The notes under the pieces were generated by a model. It was not told the DNA's origin. It saw only the letters and a program-made list of their open reading frames with translations, and did no database searches. Shown here one piece after another: positions 42,679 through 52,145 of a DNA stretch of 64,000 nucleotides. Position 1 is the stretch's first letter. Every line of letters starts with the position of its first letter. Source of the stretch: Dyadobacter sp. CY356 (lineage in GTDB: Bacteria; Bacteroidota; Bacteroidia; Cytophagales; Spirosomataceae); NCBI RefSeq assembly GCF_021440195.1, contig NZ_JAJTSZ010000006.1:248001-312000 (forward strand). The letters run 5' to 3'. A program made the position numbers and the translations under genes.

Positions 42679-43491
42679 TTAATTAAATCCCGGAGTCTGA
42701 TCAGCATTCTCCAAACTCTTACAGAACTCCTGGCAAGTGACAAATTCCGCATCCAGTTTTTTCAGGTTTTGAATTAATTTATCAAGTTTATCAGCTAAAA
42801 TCTTTCCATCAGGACTTTTCACATAGCGAGGCATTTTAAATGCCCCGATTTCTGCAAATTCCCAGGGATGGAAATACAACATCAGGTTTTTTCTTTTTCG
42901 TAAAGTTCTCCGGCACAAAGCTGTGTACAAGCTAATCGGCAAATTTTTGAATGCAAGCCAAAATAGTGGAAAACGCAAGACAGGTGTTGTGGAACATGGC
43001 AATTCCAGCAATCCGTTTTCAAGGTATGGAAGCGGACTTTTATGTAATAAGTTGTAGCGACCGGGTATGTAAGTCGGGTTGATCGAGGAATCGTATACGA
43101 AACCCCACCCCGCTAAAACTTTGTAATTAAAAGGTCTTAAACGTGGCATTCTGAATCCGGTAACTTTTTCACCCGTGATATTTTCCAGAATACTTTTTGA
43201 TTCCAGAATATCTGTTTCCTTAAATTGATGAAAAGATGAATGATATAAGGCGTGCGACGCTATCTCATGTTTTAAGGAAATAGTCTTAATTAATTCGGGA
43301 TTGAGCCGGGCATAATTTCCGGTTGTAAAAAAAGTTGCCCGGAGGTTATATTTATTCAGTAAGGCCATCAGCCGCTCAGTTCCGATTTTTGTAACATTCA
43401 TCTGATCTGTATGCGATACCTTTTGGCCATATTCCTCAGCAATATCAAACTCTTCCAGATCAAAAGTCAGCATAACAAAATTCTTGCTCAT
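42679..43491 (-). CDS. Polysaccharide deacetylase-family protein
   Basis: 270 residues. NodB-type landmarks: TFDLEEFD at residues 9-16 (catalytic and metal Asp), ATFFTTGNYA, and the metal motif SHALYH with His80 and His84. RLRPFNYKVLAGWGFVYDSSINPT and LYFHPWEFAE correspond to later motifs of the DUF3473/exopolysaccharide deacetylase branch. No signal peptide is visible. Single gene between threonine aldolase and a methyltransferase; probable N- or O-deacetylation of a cell-surface sugar. Confidence 0.88.
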   Translation of the reverse strand: MSKNFVMLTFDLEEFDIAEEYGQKVSHTDQMNVTKIGTERLMALLNKYNLRATFFTTGNYARLNPELIKTISLKHEIASHALYHSSFHQFKETDILESKSILENITGEKVTGFRMPRLRPFNYKVLAGWGFVYDSSINPTYIPGRYNLLHKSPLPYLENGLLELPCSTTPVLRFPLFWLAFKNLPISLYTALCRRTLRKRKNLMLYFHPWEFAEIGAFKMPRYVKSPDGKILADKLDKLIQNLKKLDAEFVTCQEFCKSLENADQTPGFN

Positions 43492-43647
43492 GCCTTAAAA
43501 AAGATTATAATCCTGAACAAATAATCAGCGCTCATTAGCAAAACAATCATACTGAATTTCTTAAACATAATACTCCGTGGCCCAACGTCCTGATCTTTAT
43601 GACAACGATTTTGATTATCGACAAAAGTATTTGTTTTTGATTATAAA

Positions 43648-43791
43648 TCATCCGCCGTAAATTTCTTCTAACCAAATATTAATCACCATGGCCTTATGTT
43701 GAAGTTTTGGATAGAGCCTTCGGGCGGCGTAATATTTGTAGGAAATCAGCAATGCTGCAAGTGCTACAAAAGATGCAGTGCATTGAAACAT
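43648..43791 (-). CDS. Weak candidate 47-residue membrane peptide
   Basis: Reads MFQCTASFVALAALLISYKYY then a basic tail ending EEIYGG. One hydrophobic segment and coding-like codon choice. No ribosome site or family is seen. The rest of the 43492-43804 gap shows nothing else. Confidence 0.25.
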   Translation of the reverse strand: MFQCTASFVALAALLISYKYYAARRLYPKLQHKAMVINIWLEEIYGG

Positions 43792-43804
43792 AAACTGTTT
43801 TACT

Positions 43805-44545
43805 ATGAAAGACAATTTCTCAAACCATTCAAAAGAATACTCCGTCTTCCGTCCTACATATCCGGATGAAGCAATTGAATTTATCTTAAATCTTGTTAAC
43901 AATAGAGGTTCTGTTTGGGATTGCGGAACAGGAAACGGACAACTGGCGGGTAAACTTTCTCCATTTTTTCAGGAGGTTTTTGCAACTGATATCAGTGAAA
44001 ATCAGATTAGGAATGCTGTAAAAAAGGATAATATTGTCTACGAAGTTGTAGGTGCCGAAAATGTAACCTTCAAAGAAAATTCTTTCGATCTTATCACAGT
44101 AGCCCAGGCCATTCACTGGTTTGATTTTGACAAATTTTATGAAAAAGTCGTCCAGACTTTAAAGGCTGATGGAATCATCTCGGTGATAGGATATAATTTA
44201 ATGACGATCGACGAAGAGTCTGATAAGATCATTCGCCATTTATATGCTGACATTTTGGGCGACAAATATTGGGATAAAGAACGCAAATATCTGGATGAGC
44301 AATATAAAACGATTCCTTTCCCATTTCAGGAAGTTTCGACTCCTGCATTTTCACAAAAAGTAAACTGGAATCTGGATGAGCTGATTGGTTATTTAAATAC
44401 CTGGTCGGCAGTTCAGCATTTTATAAAAGCAAACGGAACAAATCCGGTGGATGATGTCAGAATGGCGTTTGAAGAGATTTGGGGTAAAGAGAAACAAAAG
44501 GAGGTAACATTTCCGACATTATTAAGAATTGGAAAATTAAAATAG
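43805..44545 (+). CDS. Class I SAM-dependent methyltransferase
   Basis: 246 residues. The SAM-binding motif VWDCGTGNGQLAGKL (about 38-52), ATDISENQIRNA and DLITVAQAIHWFDFDKFYEKV match the Methyltransf_11 family. The opening YSVFRPTYPDEAI is typical of the trans-aconitate methyltransferase-like group. Substrate not predictable. Single cytoplasmic gene. Confidence 0.9.
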   Translation: MKDNFSNHSKEYSVFRPTYPDEAIEFILNLVNNRGSVWDCGTGNGQLAGKLSPFFQEVFATDISENQIRNAVKKDNIVYEVVGAENVTFKENSFDLITVAQAIHWFDFDKFYEKVVQTLKADGIISVIGYNLMTIDEESDKIIRHLYADILGDKYWDKERKYLDEQYKTIPFPFQEVSTPAFSQKVNWNLDELIGYLNTWSAVQHFIKANGTNPVDDVRMAFEEIWGKEKQKEVTFPTLLRIGKLK

Positions 44546-44667
44546 GAGAATAGCAATAAGAATCCTCCCAGATTACAGTTTTGAAACTATTATTTATACT
44601 TTTCCTTGTTGGCATAGTTTTTTAATTCACTATACGTATCAGTGATAAACCTTAAAGAATAAATGTT

Positions 44668-45126
44668 ATGAAAACGATCCTTTCAGTAGTAAGTGCCGCT
44701 ATAATCTTATCAGCTTGTAACGGTAATCCTAATAATGGAAATTCCAGCAGAGAAGCGGAGCTGCTCAGGACGAAGCAAATGACTGTTGACTCAATGCAGG
44801 CTGTCATAGCAAAACAGGCTGTGATTGATTCTATGAAAAATGTTGCAGCAGAAAATGAGAAAAAAAATAAGATTGAAGAAGATAACAACCAGGCGGTTTC
44901 CAATAGTAATGTAGCGCAAGAGACGGCACCAAAAAAGAAAAAATGGAATAATGCTGCAAAAGGGGCTGCCATTGGTGCAGGTACTGGTGCTATCGCTGGT
45001 GCAATTATAGGTAAAGGAGATCGCGCAAAAGGAGCTTTGGTTGGCAGTATTGTTGGTGGTGGTGTGGGCGTTGGAACAGGACTTGTAGCTGACGGTGTTA
45101 AAAAGAAAAAAAACAGAGCAAATTAA
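44668..45126 (+). CDS. Glycine-zipper lipoprotein
   Basis: 152 residues. Lipoprotein signal (IILSAC, Cys at about 17), a charged coiled-coil-like stretch with repeated MxxVIAKQAVIDSMK (about 35-70), then a C-terminal glycine zipper GAAIGAGTGAIAGAIIG and GSIVGGGVGVGTGLV, ending basic. Such YMGG/glycine-zipper proteins sit in or against the outer membrane. Role unknown. Confidence 0.82.
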   Translation: MKTILSVVSAAIILSACNGNPNNGNSSREAELLRTKQMTVDSMQAVIAKQAVIDSMKNVAAENEKKNKIEEDNNQAVSNSNVAQETAPKKKKWNNAAKGAAIGAGTGAIAGAIIGKGDRAKGALVGSIVGGGVGVGTGLVADGVKKKKNRAN

Positions 45127-45137
45127 TGGCAGATACT

Positions 45138-45183
45138 GCTGATTGTTTAGTCTGATTTATGCTGATTGTTTAGTCTGATTTAT
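45138..45183. repeat. Two tandem 23-bp direct repeats
   Basis: GCTGATTGTTTAGTCTGATT plus TAT occurs twice without a gap directly after the glycine-zipper gene and before its terminator. No coding or known regulatory meaning. Confidence 0.8.
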
Positions 45184-45205
45184 ATAGGATATTTTATAAT
45201 AAAAT

Positions 45206-45238
45206 GGCCTCTTAACTTTATGGTTAGGAGGCCGTTTT
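45206..45238 (+). terminator. Intrinsic terminator after the glycine-zipper gene
   Basis: GGCCTCTTAAC / GTTAGGAGGCC stem (one wobble) with a 6-base loop and TTTT after it. Confidence 0.7.
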
Positions 45239-45256
45239 ATGTTAAATACATTTCAA

Positions 45257-45303
45257 ATCCCCGGGGCGAATCCCCGGGCTAAATTATGACGCCCTTTCAG
45301 GGC
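45257..45303. repeat. REP-like palindromic unit
   Basis: CCCCGGGGCGAATCCCCGGG followed by CTAAATTATGACGCCCTTTCAGGGC. It is GC-rich, palindromic and intergenic, and similar in design to the units near 23066 and 24383. Confidence 0.6.
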
Positions 45304-45314
45304 TAAGTTTTATT

Positions 45315-46466
45315 TTAGTAACCTCGCATTTCCTCCATTAGTTTTTGGAGGATTCCTACGGTTTTTTCGGTTTGTTCTCTGCTTGGTGTTGTATCCCAAT
45401 TCCCCAGGATTCCATTGCCTCCGATGTAAATACCGTCTTTTCGGGAAATGAAACTTGCACCTTGAGTGTATAATTTATAATTGGCGTCGCTTTGTGGAAT
45501 GAGGCATGAAAGTTGTCCGGAAATTGGTGTTAATTCCTGGTCGTTGAAAACAGGTTTTGCTCCTAATCCCATACAATTGACTACAACACGTTCCGGCAAC
45601 GCATCAATATCTTCCGGTTTTTTAATTTCCTGGATTTTAACTTTTCCACCAAACATCAGAAAATCATTCAGGTGATGTCTCAGGTATGACGGGATATTGA
45701 ACATCAGATTCGATCTTCTGGAAACAAAGTCGGCCTTAAACGGATGTTCTTTTGATGTTAATCTAACGCGTTCCGGCAACAGCCCGTGTATTTCAAATTC
45801 TTCTCCACCAGCACCAGGTGCATATACCGGCTCTTTGTCAAAAACACTATATTCTTCTGCCCAGCAAGCGATGTCATCCATTCCCAACAGAAACTGAAAG
45901 CGACGGAATGAAAAACGGGTTGCATCTTCCCAGATGGTTTTGAATTCAGGTTTTGCCACATTTACATCACAAACCCGGGAAGCCGGCGACCAGGTTCCGG
46001 TAGCCAGATTACTCGTAATATTCGGAGGTACGTCTTTCGTATAAATCGTTACTTCACAGCCGCTTTCCTGTAACAAACGCGCTGTGGCAATTCCTACCGC
46101 GCCGCATCCAAGCAAGGCCACTTTCTTCTCATTTGTCGCTAAAACCAATTTTCTGGCAATATTCCCGGTACCCCACGAAAGCGACCAGCCACTTCCACCA
46201 TGCCCATAATTATGAACAATGGTTTTATTCCCTAATTGTTCCGCCTCAATCCGCGGGCCGGAAGCCCGAAAAGGCCGTAAACCGACGGTTTCTTTTACAA
46301 TCCGGTCCATCGATAAACGTAGCTTTGGAATCTGGTGATAGCCTTTGCTGATATGATAGTGCTTATCAGGATATTGGATTTGCGTTTTCGGAGCGCAGGA
46401 AGCGGCAACGGTACCCAGAGCAAAACTTGCAGGAACTGCTTTTTGAAAAAAATTTCGACGATTCAT
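45315..46466 (-). CDS. DAO-type FAD-dependent oxidoreductase with Tat signal
   Basis: 383 residues from the ATG at 46466, chosen over 46487 because it begins MNRRNFFQKAVPASF, a twin-arginine signal leading to a possible lipobox (AASC). KVALLGCGAVGIATARLL is the FAD-binding Gly motif, and INCMGLGAKPVF-type and GIYIGGNGILG segments occur near the C-terminus, as in D-amino-acid oxidase relatives. It would be folded with FAD before export and attached to a membrane. Substrate unknown. Convergent with the glycine-zipper gene. Confidence 0.85.
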   Translation of the reverse strand: MNRRNFFQKAVPASFALGTVAASCAPKTQIQYPDKHYHISKGYHQIPKLRLSMDRIVKETVGLRPFRASGPRIEAEQLGNKTIVHNYGHGGSGWSLSWGTGNIARKLVLATNEKKVALLGCGAVGIATARLLQESGCEVTIYTKDVPPNITSNLATGTWSPASRVCDVNVAKPEFKTIWEDATRFSFRRFQFLLGMDDIACWAEEYSVFDKEPVYAPGAGGEEFEIHGLLPERVRLTSKEHPFKADFVSRRSNLMFNIPSYLRHHLNDFLMFGGKVKIQEIKKPEDIDALPERVVVNCMGLGAKPVFNDQELTPISGQLSCLIPQSDANYKLYTQGASFISRKDGIYIGGNGILGNWDTTPSREQTEKTVGILQKLMEEMRGY

Positions 46467-46631
46467 TTGAAAAGGAGTAATGGACATATTTCAACGAAAA
46501 TTAGTCAACCCACCACTCGATTACAAATTTAATATGGTATCAATTCAAATAATCAAAATTATATATCCCAAATATAGCAATCAATACAACTTTAAATAAG
46601 TTAAATGCCAATTTTAAATAATCGTACAAAT

Positions 46632-48956
46632 CTATTCCCTGGATAAAGATGGCGGTGCATCCATAGGCGAATTGCCCCAGTTATCATTCGGTTTCATACC
46701 CATTTCTAAAACCAGATTACCACCGTTTGTCAAATCGTCGTGCGACAAATAAGTTTTAGTATAAGTTTTTCCGTTTAATTTGGCTGATTGTATGTAAATA
46801 GCTTCATCTGAAACACCATTTGCTTTGATCTTAAATTTCTTCCCGTGGGCAAATTCAAGGGATGTTTCTTCGAATACCGGTGTCCCTAATACATAAAAAG
46901 GTGTCCCCGGTGTTACGGGATATAAACCGGCCATACTAAAAACCAGCCATGCAGACATTTGTCCGCCGTCTTCGTTTCCACTCAATCCGCCTGGTGTGAT
47001 GTCGTATTCTTCTCTGATAATATTTCTAACCCTTTTTTGAGTTTTCCACGGCTGCCCTGCATAAGCGTACAAATATGGAATTTGATGGTTCGGTTCGTTT
47101 CCATGCCAGTAATATCCCTGGTCAAATAATGTATCCAGTTTATTAATAAATGATTTTTCACCACCAACCGCTTTTTTCAAGCCAGCAATATCCTGTGGCG
47201 CAAACCAGGTATACTGGGCGGGCGAACCTTCCGTAATAAAACTTGAACGTTTAGCAAAAGGATCGAAATCTTTTATCCAGCTTCCATCCGCATAACGCCC
47301 CCGCGCATAACCTGTCACCGGATCAATCACATTCCGGTAGTTCATCGCACGTTTCCTGAGTATGGCGGCGTCTTCTGTATGACCCAGTTCTTCTGCCAAA
47401 ATAAAAAGGCAAAAATCATCATAGGCATATTCCAATGTCCTTGAAACCTGTTCCCGTTTGTGAAAAGCCTGCCAGACAGAATCTTCCAGTGGTACATAGT
47501 TGTATTTCAAATAAGATGTCAGTGCTCGCCTCCCCTTTCCGGCTTCATAACTTTTCGGATCCGCATTGGTATCAAAAGCATTTTTTCTCAACAATTTATA
47601 ACCCGATTCAATATCGAAATTTCTTACATTTTTAACATAAGCATCGGCCATCACTGACATGACGTGATCACCGATCATGGCCGCCGTGTAACTATTCCAG
47701 CAGGGGAAAATTGGCATCCAGCCTCCCTGCTCACCCTTTTTCACCAGCGACTGCATCATATCGCCGGATTTTTTTGGTTCAAGAAGTGCGTGTAAAGGCA
47801 TCGCAGCCCGGAAAGTATCCCACATGCTGTAATCACAATAATAATCGAAACCATCCGCTTTCTGCAACGGCGTTCCACCGGCAAAAGATGGGTACTGACC
47901 GTCTACATCAGAGTATAACCGCGGAGAAAGTTTTGACCTGTAAAGCGCACTGTAAAAAAGCGTTTTATCTTTTTCGCTTCCTTTCACCTTTATTTTTCCC
48001 AGGGCATCATTCCATTCGTTTTCTGTTGATTTTCTTACGGCATCAAAACTTTTGCCCAACTGTTCTTTTTTCAAATTATTCCGCGCCCCTTCCAGACTTG
48101 TGAAAGAGGTCCCGATCTGTACGGTCACAGATTTTTGTTTTGTACCAAACCCGACATAAGCACCCAGCTTTTCACGTTTCCCTTTGCCCATTTTTGTCCT
48201 TCCCATCGGAACGACCATATCATCTTCCCATACACCGAATTGTGTAAAAGGTGTATCAAATTTCAAAATAAAATAACCGCTGAAACCCGCAGACTGACCA
48301 GAACCCTGATAAATCCGGTGAACAGGATTATAGCCAACGATCTCTCCCCGTTCCGGAAATATTTCAACAAAACCTTCACCTTCATCACTATTTGGCTCAA
48401 CTACAATGAAGTTTTCCTTTCCTTCTGCATAAGAAAAACGAAGCATGGCGGTCCGCGCCAGAGAAGTAACTTCTGCTGTAATTTTATAGTCATCAAGTAA
48501 TACACTATAATAAGCCGGTGTTGCAATTTCTGTTTCATGACGAAATTTGGAGGCACGTTTTTCAGGATTGACAACCAGTTCTCCCGAAACAGGCATAACG
48601 GTGAGCGTACCGTAATCCTGAACGCAGGAACCATTCAGCCAATGCGTTCCACGAAATCCCTGAAAATGTGTGTCAGCATAATAATATGGCGCAATACATT
48701 TTGTTTCGGTCGATTTTGTTTGCGGCGTCCATTGTGTCATGCCGTAGGGCGTTCCCACAGCTGGCATCGTCTGGCCTTTAAGTTCGCTTCCAGCCTCACT
48801 ATGTTTTGCCGAACTTTCCGTTGCTGCCGGAGCAGTACCAATACGTGTTTCAACATATTGAACCGGCAATTTTTGCGCGTAGGAAATTTGAAGGATCAGT
48901 AATAATCCAAAACTTAAAGAACCTGAAAATTTGCGCAAACGAGAATTAAAAAACAT
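46632..48956 (-). CDS. GH92 alpha-mannosidase-family glycosidase
   Basis: 774 residues with a signal peptide ending ISYAQ. YVETRIGTAP and GQTMPAVGTPYGMTQWTPQT at the N-terminus, FRGTHWLNGSCVQDYG, YWHGNEPNHQIPYLY and GLSGNEDGGQMSAWLVFSMAG near the C-terminus are GH92 signatures; the NEP-H and GNED-GQ segments hold the calcium-site and catalytic acidic residues. GH92 enzymes are calcium-dependent exo-alpha-mannosidases, mostly acting on N-glycan or mannan chains, here in the periplasm or at the surface. Stands alone, without SusCD beside it. Confidence 0.93.
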   Translation of the reverse strand: MFFNSRLRKFSGSLSFGLLLILQISYAQKLPVQYVETRIGTAPAATESSAKHSEAGSELKGQTMPAVGTPYGMTQWTPQTKSTETKCIAPYYYADTHFQGFRGTHWLNGSCVQDYGTLTVMPVSGELVVNPEKRASKFRHETEIATPAYYSVLLDDYKITAEVTSLARTAMLRFSYAEGKENFIVVEPNSDEGEGFVEIFPERGEIVGYNPVHRIYQGSGQSAGFSGYFILKFDTPFTQFGVWEDDMVVPMGRTKMGKGKREKLGAYVGFGTKQKSVTVQIGTSFTSLEGARNNLKKEQLGKSFDAVRKSTENEWNDALGKIKVKGSEKDKTLFYSALYRSKLSPRLYSDVDGQYPSFAGGTPLQKADGFDYYCDYSMWDTFRAAMPLHALLEPKKSGDMMQSLVKKGEQGGWMPIFPCWNSYTAAMIGDHVMSVMADAYVKNVRNFDIESGYKLLRKNAFDTNADPKSYEAGKGRRALTSYLKYNYVPLEDSVWQAFHKREQVSRTLEYAYDDFCLFILAEELGHTEDAAILRKRAMNYRNVIDPVTGYARGRYADGSWIKDFDPFAKRSSFITEGSPAQYTWFAPQDIAGLKKAVGGEKSFINKLDTLFDQGYYWHGNEPNHQIPYLYAYAGQPWKTQKRVRNIIREEYDITPGGLSGNEDGGQMSAWLVFSMAGLYPVTPGTPFYVLGTPVFEETSLEFAHGKKFKIKANGVSDEAIYIQSAKLNGKTYTKTYLSHDDLTNGGNLVLEMGMKPNDNWGNSPMDAPPSLSRE

Positions 48957-49091
48957 ATAAATGGTAAATGTTGAAAATGGAATAACATCCTGGCGCTATC
49001 CGGACGAACGTTAATTTTACGAACTTCTGCATTAATAACTAACTTTACCGCCAAAGCTACTGGTAAGACGATCAAATATATTTATGCCCTT

Positions 49092-49934
49092 ATGAATTTA
49101 CATATTATTGATACAGGTTATTTCAAGCTTGACGGCGGTGCTATGTTTGGTGTAGTTCCAAAAACATTATGGAACAGGCATAATCCGGCAGATGAGAAAA
49201 ACCTTTGTAACTGGGCCATGCGTTGTTTATTGATTGAAGACGGAGATAAATTGATCCTCGTTGATACCGGACTTGGCGATAAGCAAGATGAAAAATTCTT
49301 TGGATTTTATGATTTAAACGGAGATGCAACGTTAATATCTTCCATAAAAAAAGCAGGGTTTTCAACCGAAGATATTACTGATGTGGTCTTAACCCATTTA
49401 CATTTTGATCATGTCGGCGGAGCTGTCAAATACGATTCAGGTAAATCGCTTTTGTTACCAACATTTCCCAAAGCAACATACTGGTCAAATGAAGCGCATT
49501 GGCAATGGGCCACAAATCCGAATCCAAGAGAAAAAGCTTCGTTTTTGAAGGAAAATATTTTACCAATTAAAGAATCAGGGCAGCTTAGATTTATTGAAAA
49601 AGGCATTTCACCCTTTTCAAACATAGATTTCATCCACGTGGACGGGCACACTGAACAAATGATGCTGCCCGTTATTTCTTACAAAAACCAAAAGATCATA
49701 TATGCCGCCGACTTAATTCCTTCTTCCTATCATCTACCGCTTCCTTGGGTGATGAGTTACGATGTGAGGCCATTGATGACAATGGTTGAAAAAGAAGCAG
49801 TTTTAAAAAAAGCAGCAGATGAAAAATGCATTCTTCTCTTTGAACACGACCCGATTTATGAAGCGGCGATTGTAGAACAAACTGAAAAAGGAATAAAGAT
49901 TTTAGAAAGAGGAGATTTAGGGAATTTTATTTAA
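49092..49934 (+). CDS. MBL-fold metallo-hydrolase
   Basis: 280 residues. The zinc motif THLHFDH places His102, His104, Asp106 and His107; further ligands are in HVDGHTEQM and the IIYAADL segment. VDTGLGDK precedes the motif. This resembles AHL-lactonase/MlaA-like quorum-quenching and related hydrolases, but the substrate cannot be fixed. Cytoplasmic. Followed 64 bases later by a patatin gene on the same strand. Confidence 0.9.
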   Translation: MNLHIIDTGYFKLDGGAMFGVVPKTLWNRHNPADEKNLCNWAMRCLLIEDGDKLILVDTGLGDKQDEKFFGFYDLNGDATLISSIKKAGFSTEDITDVVLTHLHFDHVGGAVKYDSGKSLLLPTFPKATYWSNEAHWQWATNPNPREKASFLKENILPIKESGQLRFIEKGISPFSNIDFIHVDGHTEQMMLPVISYKNQKIIYAADLIPSSYHLPLPWVMSYDVRPLMTMVEKEAVLKKAADEKCILLFEHDPIYEAAIVEQTEKGIKILERGDLGNFI

Positions 49935-49998
49935 CCATTACACAAAAAAACTCACCTAACTCCGCGCAAAACACCTTGACTCTGCGTTTAAACCAAAA

Positions 49999-50757
49999 AT
50001 GAAAAAGACAGCATTAGTTTTATCTGGCGGCGGAGCCCGTGGCATTTCCCATATTGGTGCGATCAAGGCGTTAGAAGAACATGGCCTGAAACCAGATATT
50101 ATCAGCGGGACCAGCGCAGGTTCTTTTGTAGGAGCATTAATCGCTTACGGATATACGGCTGACGAAATTTTCGAGATAATTCTGAAAACAAGATTCAGTT
50201 CGTATCTGAGATTCGGATTCAGTTTCGGTGGATTATTTAAAATAGACAGGGTTGAAGAAATCATCAAAAAATATATTCCTGAAAATACCTTTGAAGCCTT
50301 AAAAATACCTTTGGTAGTAACCGCAACAGACCTTAACGCCGGACAGGAAATCACGTTCAGAAGCGGGAATCTTGGGAAAGTTGTTTTGGCTTCGTGCTGT
50401 CTGCCAGGTGTTTTTAAACCATATAATCTTGAAGGCCGTGATTTAATTGACGGAGCGATTTTCAACAATTTACCTGTTACGCCGATAGAAAAAGAAGCGG
50501 ATTACATTGTTGGAATACATTGTAACCCGCTTCTTTTCGACAAACCATTTTCGCACATGCACCAAATTACGGTGCGGAGTATCCGAATGGCTATGCGTCA
50601 TAAAGCCAAAGCAAGCCTCGATCGCTGCGACCTCCTAATTGAAGCTCCTGAATTAAGTACTTTCAACACCTTTGATTTTACAAAAGCGCAGAAATTATTT
50701 GATATCGGCTATAAGTATACAAACACCTTGTTAGCCGAAAAGAAAATTTCTTTTTAA
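49999..50757 (+). CDS. Patatin-like phospholipase
   Basis: 252 residues. The oxyanion hole GGGARG (10-15), nucleophile elbow GTSAG with Ser39, and the catalytic Asp in LIDGAIFNN (about 154) form the patatin Ser-Asp dyad. It resembles short bacterial RssA/YchK-type members with no membrane domain. Likely lipid acyl hydrolase in the cytoplasm; possibly one transcript with the MBL gene. Confidence 0.92.
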   Translation: MKKTALVLSGGGARGISHIGAIKALEEHGLKPDIISGTSAGSFVGALIAYGYTADEIFEIILKTRFSSYLRFGFSFGGLFKIDRVEEIIKKYIPENTFEALKIPLVVTATDLNAGQEITFRSGNLGKVVLASCCLPGVFKPYNLEGRDLIDGAIFNNLPVTPIEKEADYIVGIHCNPLLFDKPFSHMHQITVRSIRMAMRHKAKASLDRCDLLIEAPELSTFNTFDFTKAQKLFDIGYKYTNTLLAEKKISF

Positions 50758-50789
50758 ATAGTCAGCTTTCAGAAGTTAATAATCGCAAA

Positions 50790-52145
50790 TTACCGGATTG
50801 CTGTATTTTTGCCAGAAATTGATTGCCGAACGCCGACAGCCGACAGCTTCCCAACAACCCAATTCCCAACTTTATCTCCCTGTATCCAGCCATTTTCGAC
50901 CGCGTCCATAAAATGGATTCCGCCGTAAAATCTTGACAAACCCGATTCTTTTGCCGCATCCTTGAAAGATTTGAATTTTCTGGCTTTCAATCCGAAACGC
51001 TCTTCAACGGTATCCGTGTAAGCAAAATTATCACCGAAATAATGTGTCAAAATAACCGCAGATGCAGAAGATACCACTGAATGGCCACTTAAATATTCAG
51101 GGAATGGAGGTGTCTGTAAGAATGGTTTCCAGTTTGGATCAAGATATTTGCGTATCACGGTTTCCGGACGAATACGATTACTTCTGTATTTTTCGTCCCA
51201 GCAGGCCATAAAGCCATCCATCAAACCGATTGATACAGAAGTTGTGATCAACAGCGTTTTTGAAAAATCAGTTTTAGCCTGTTTGCAGGCAATATCTGTG
51301 ATACCTATCCAGTGCGCGCCGGGAGAGATTTTCTTCATACCCACCAGTAAATGTCCTTTATTTTCCAAAGCAAAAGGATTACAATCCCAGAAAGCGGCAG
51401 TAACTTTTGCATCGCCTTCCACTTTAAGCTGATAATTTGCAACCATCAGTTTAAAGAACTCCGAATTTTTATCCTCTGAAAAAGGCACTGGCGGAGCAGG
51501 CCTGAATTGCGAAGAAGTATCCAGGGTAAAGGGACGAACGGTTCTGAAATAGGGTTCCACAGGAGGGAAATAACCTGGAGGCGTCGGATACCAGTTCCCG
51601 TTTCCTTCCGTTGGCGAATACCGAGGAAAATTACTGATGCGATTATACCGGTCCGCTTTTGCATACTTCAAAATCTGCTTGCTGATACCCAATCCGTATT
51701 CTTTTGAACCAGCAATGATTTCGTCGCTAAAACCAAGCGTTTTACATGAATCAAGCAAATGATCCTGAAATTTTTGCAGCATTAAATTGCCTGATGGCTG
51801 CATTTTTTTTGCCGTTTCCAACATGGCCATCACGGCACTGAGCTGGTAGGAATAACTTGTAATACCTTCGGGCTTCTTAATTTCCGGAAAATCATTCAAA
51901 ACACCGTGCATCGTTTTATAGGCAGAGTCGTTTTGAGCAACTACCTCATATCCCGCCAGACAAGCATATGAATAAAAACGAGCTCCAAGCGGTGGATTAG
52001 TCACATCGTGCACCATCACGTCTGTCATATGACTCGTAACCTGACCTATTACCGAACCATTAAGTTCTGGTGACTTTTCATTTGCTTTATTGCATCCTGT
52101 CAAAAAACCGATGAACAAAATCGGGAGGAGGAATTTAATTTTCAT
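50790..52145 (-). CDS. Vanadium haloperoxidase/PAP2-fold lipoprotein 1
   Basis: 451 residues with a lipoprotein signal (FIGFLTGC). The vanadate/phosphate pocket is complete: K-x6-RP in KYRSNRIRP (about 320), LSGH (about 352) and SRFYGGIH (about 402-409). A second conserved block is VHDVTNPPLGARFYSYACLAGYE near the N-terminus. Members either oxidise halides with vanadate or hydrolyse phosphate esters. It overlaps the VCBS gene by four bases (ATGA), so translation is coupled. Fourth gene of the SusCD unit; paralogue of the gene at 61442. Confidence 0.85.
   Translation of the reverse strand: MKIKFLLPILFIGFLTGCNKANEKSPELNGSVIGQVTSHMTDVMVHDVTNPPLGARFYSYACLAGYEVVAQNDSAYKTMHGVLNDFPEIKKPEGITSYSYQLSAVMAMLETAKKMQPSGNLMLQKFQDHLLDSCKTLGFSDEIIAGSKEYGLGISKQILKYAKADRYNRISNFPRYSPTEGNGNWYPTPPGYFPPVEPYFRTVRPFTLDTSSQFRPAPPVPFSEDKNSEFFKLMVANYQLKVEGDAKVTAAFWDCNPFALENKGHLLVGMKKISPGAHWIGITDIACKQAKTDFSKTLLITTSVSIGLMDGFMACWDEKYRSNRIRPETVIRKYLDPNWKPFLQTPPFPEYLSGHSVVSSASAVILTHYFGDNFAYTDTVEERFGLKARKFKSFKDAAKESGLSRFYGGIHFMDAVENGWIQGDKVGNWVVGKLSAVGVRQSISGKNTAIR

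Noticed and set aside
47711..48500. Two long open frames antisense to the GH92 gene
   Set aside because: They mirror the GH92 coding sequence, which is intact and well conserved; no independent support.
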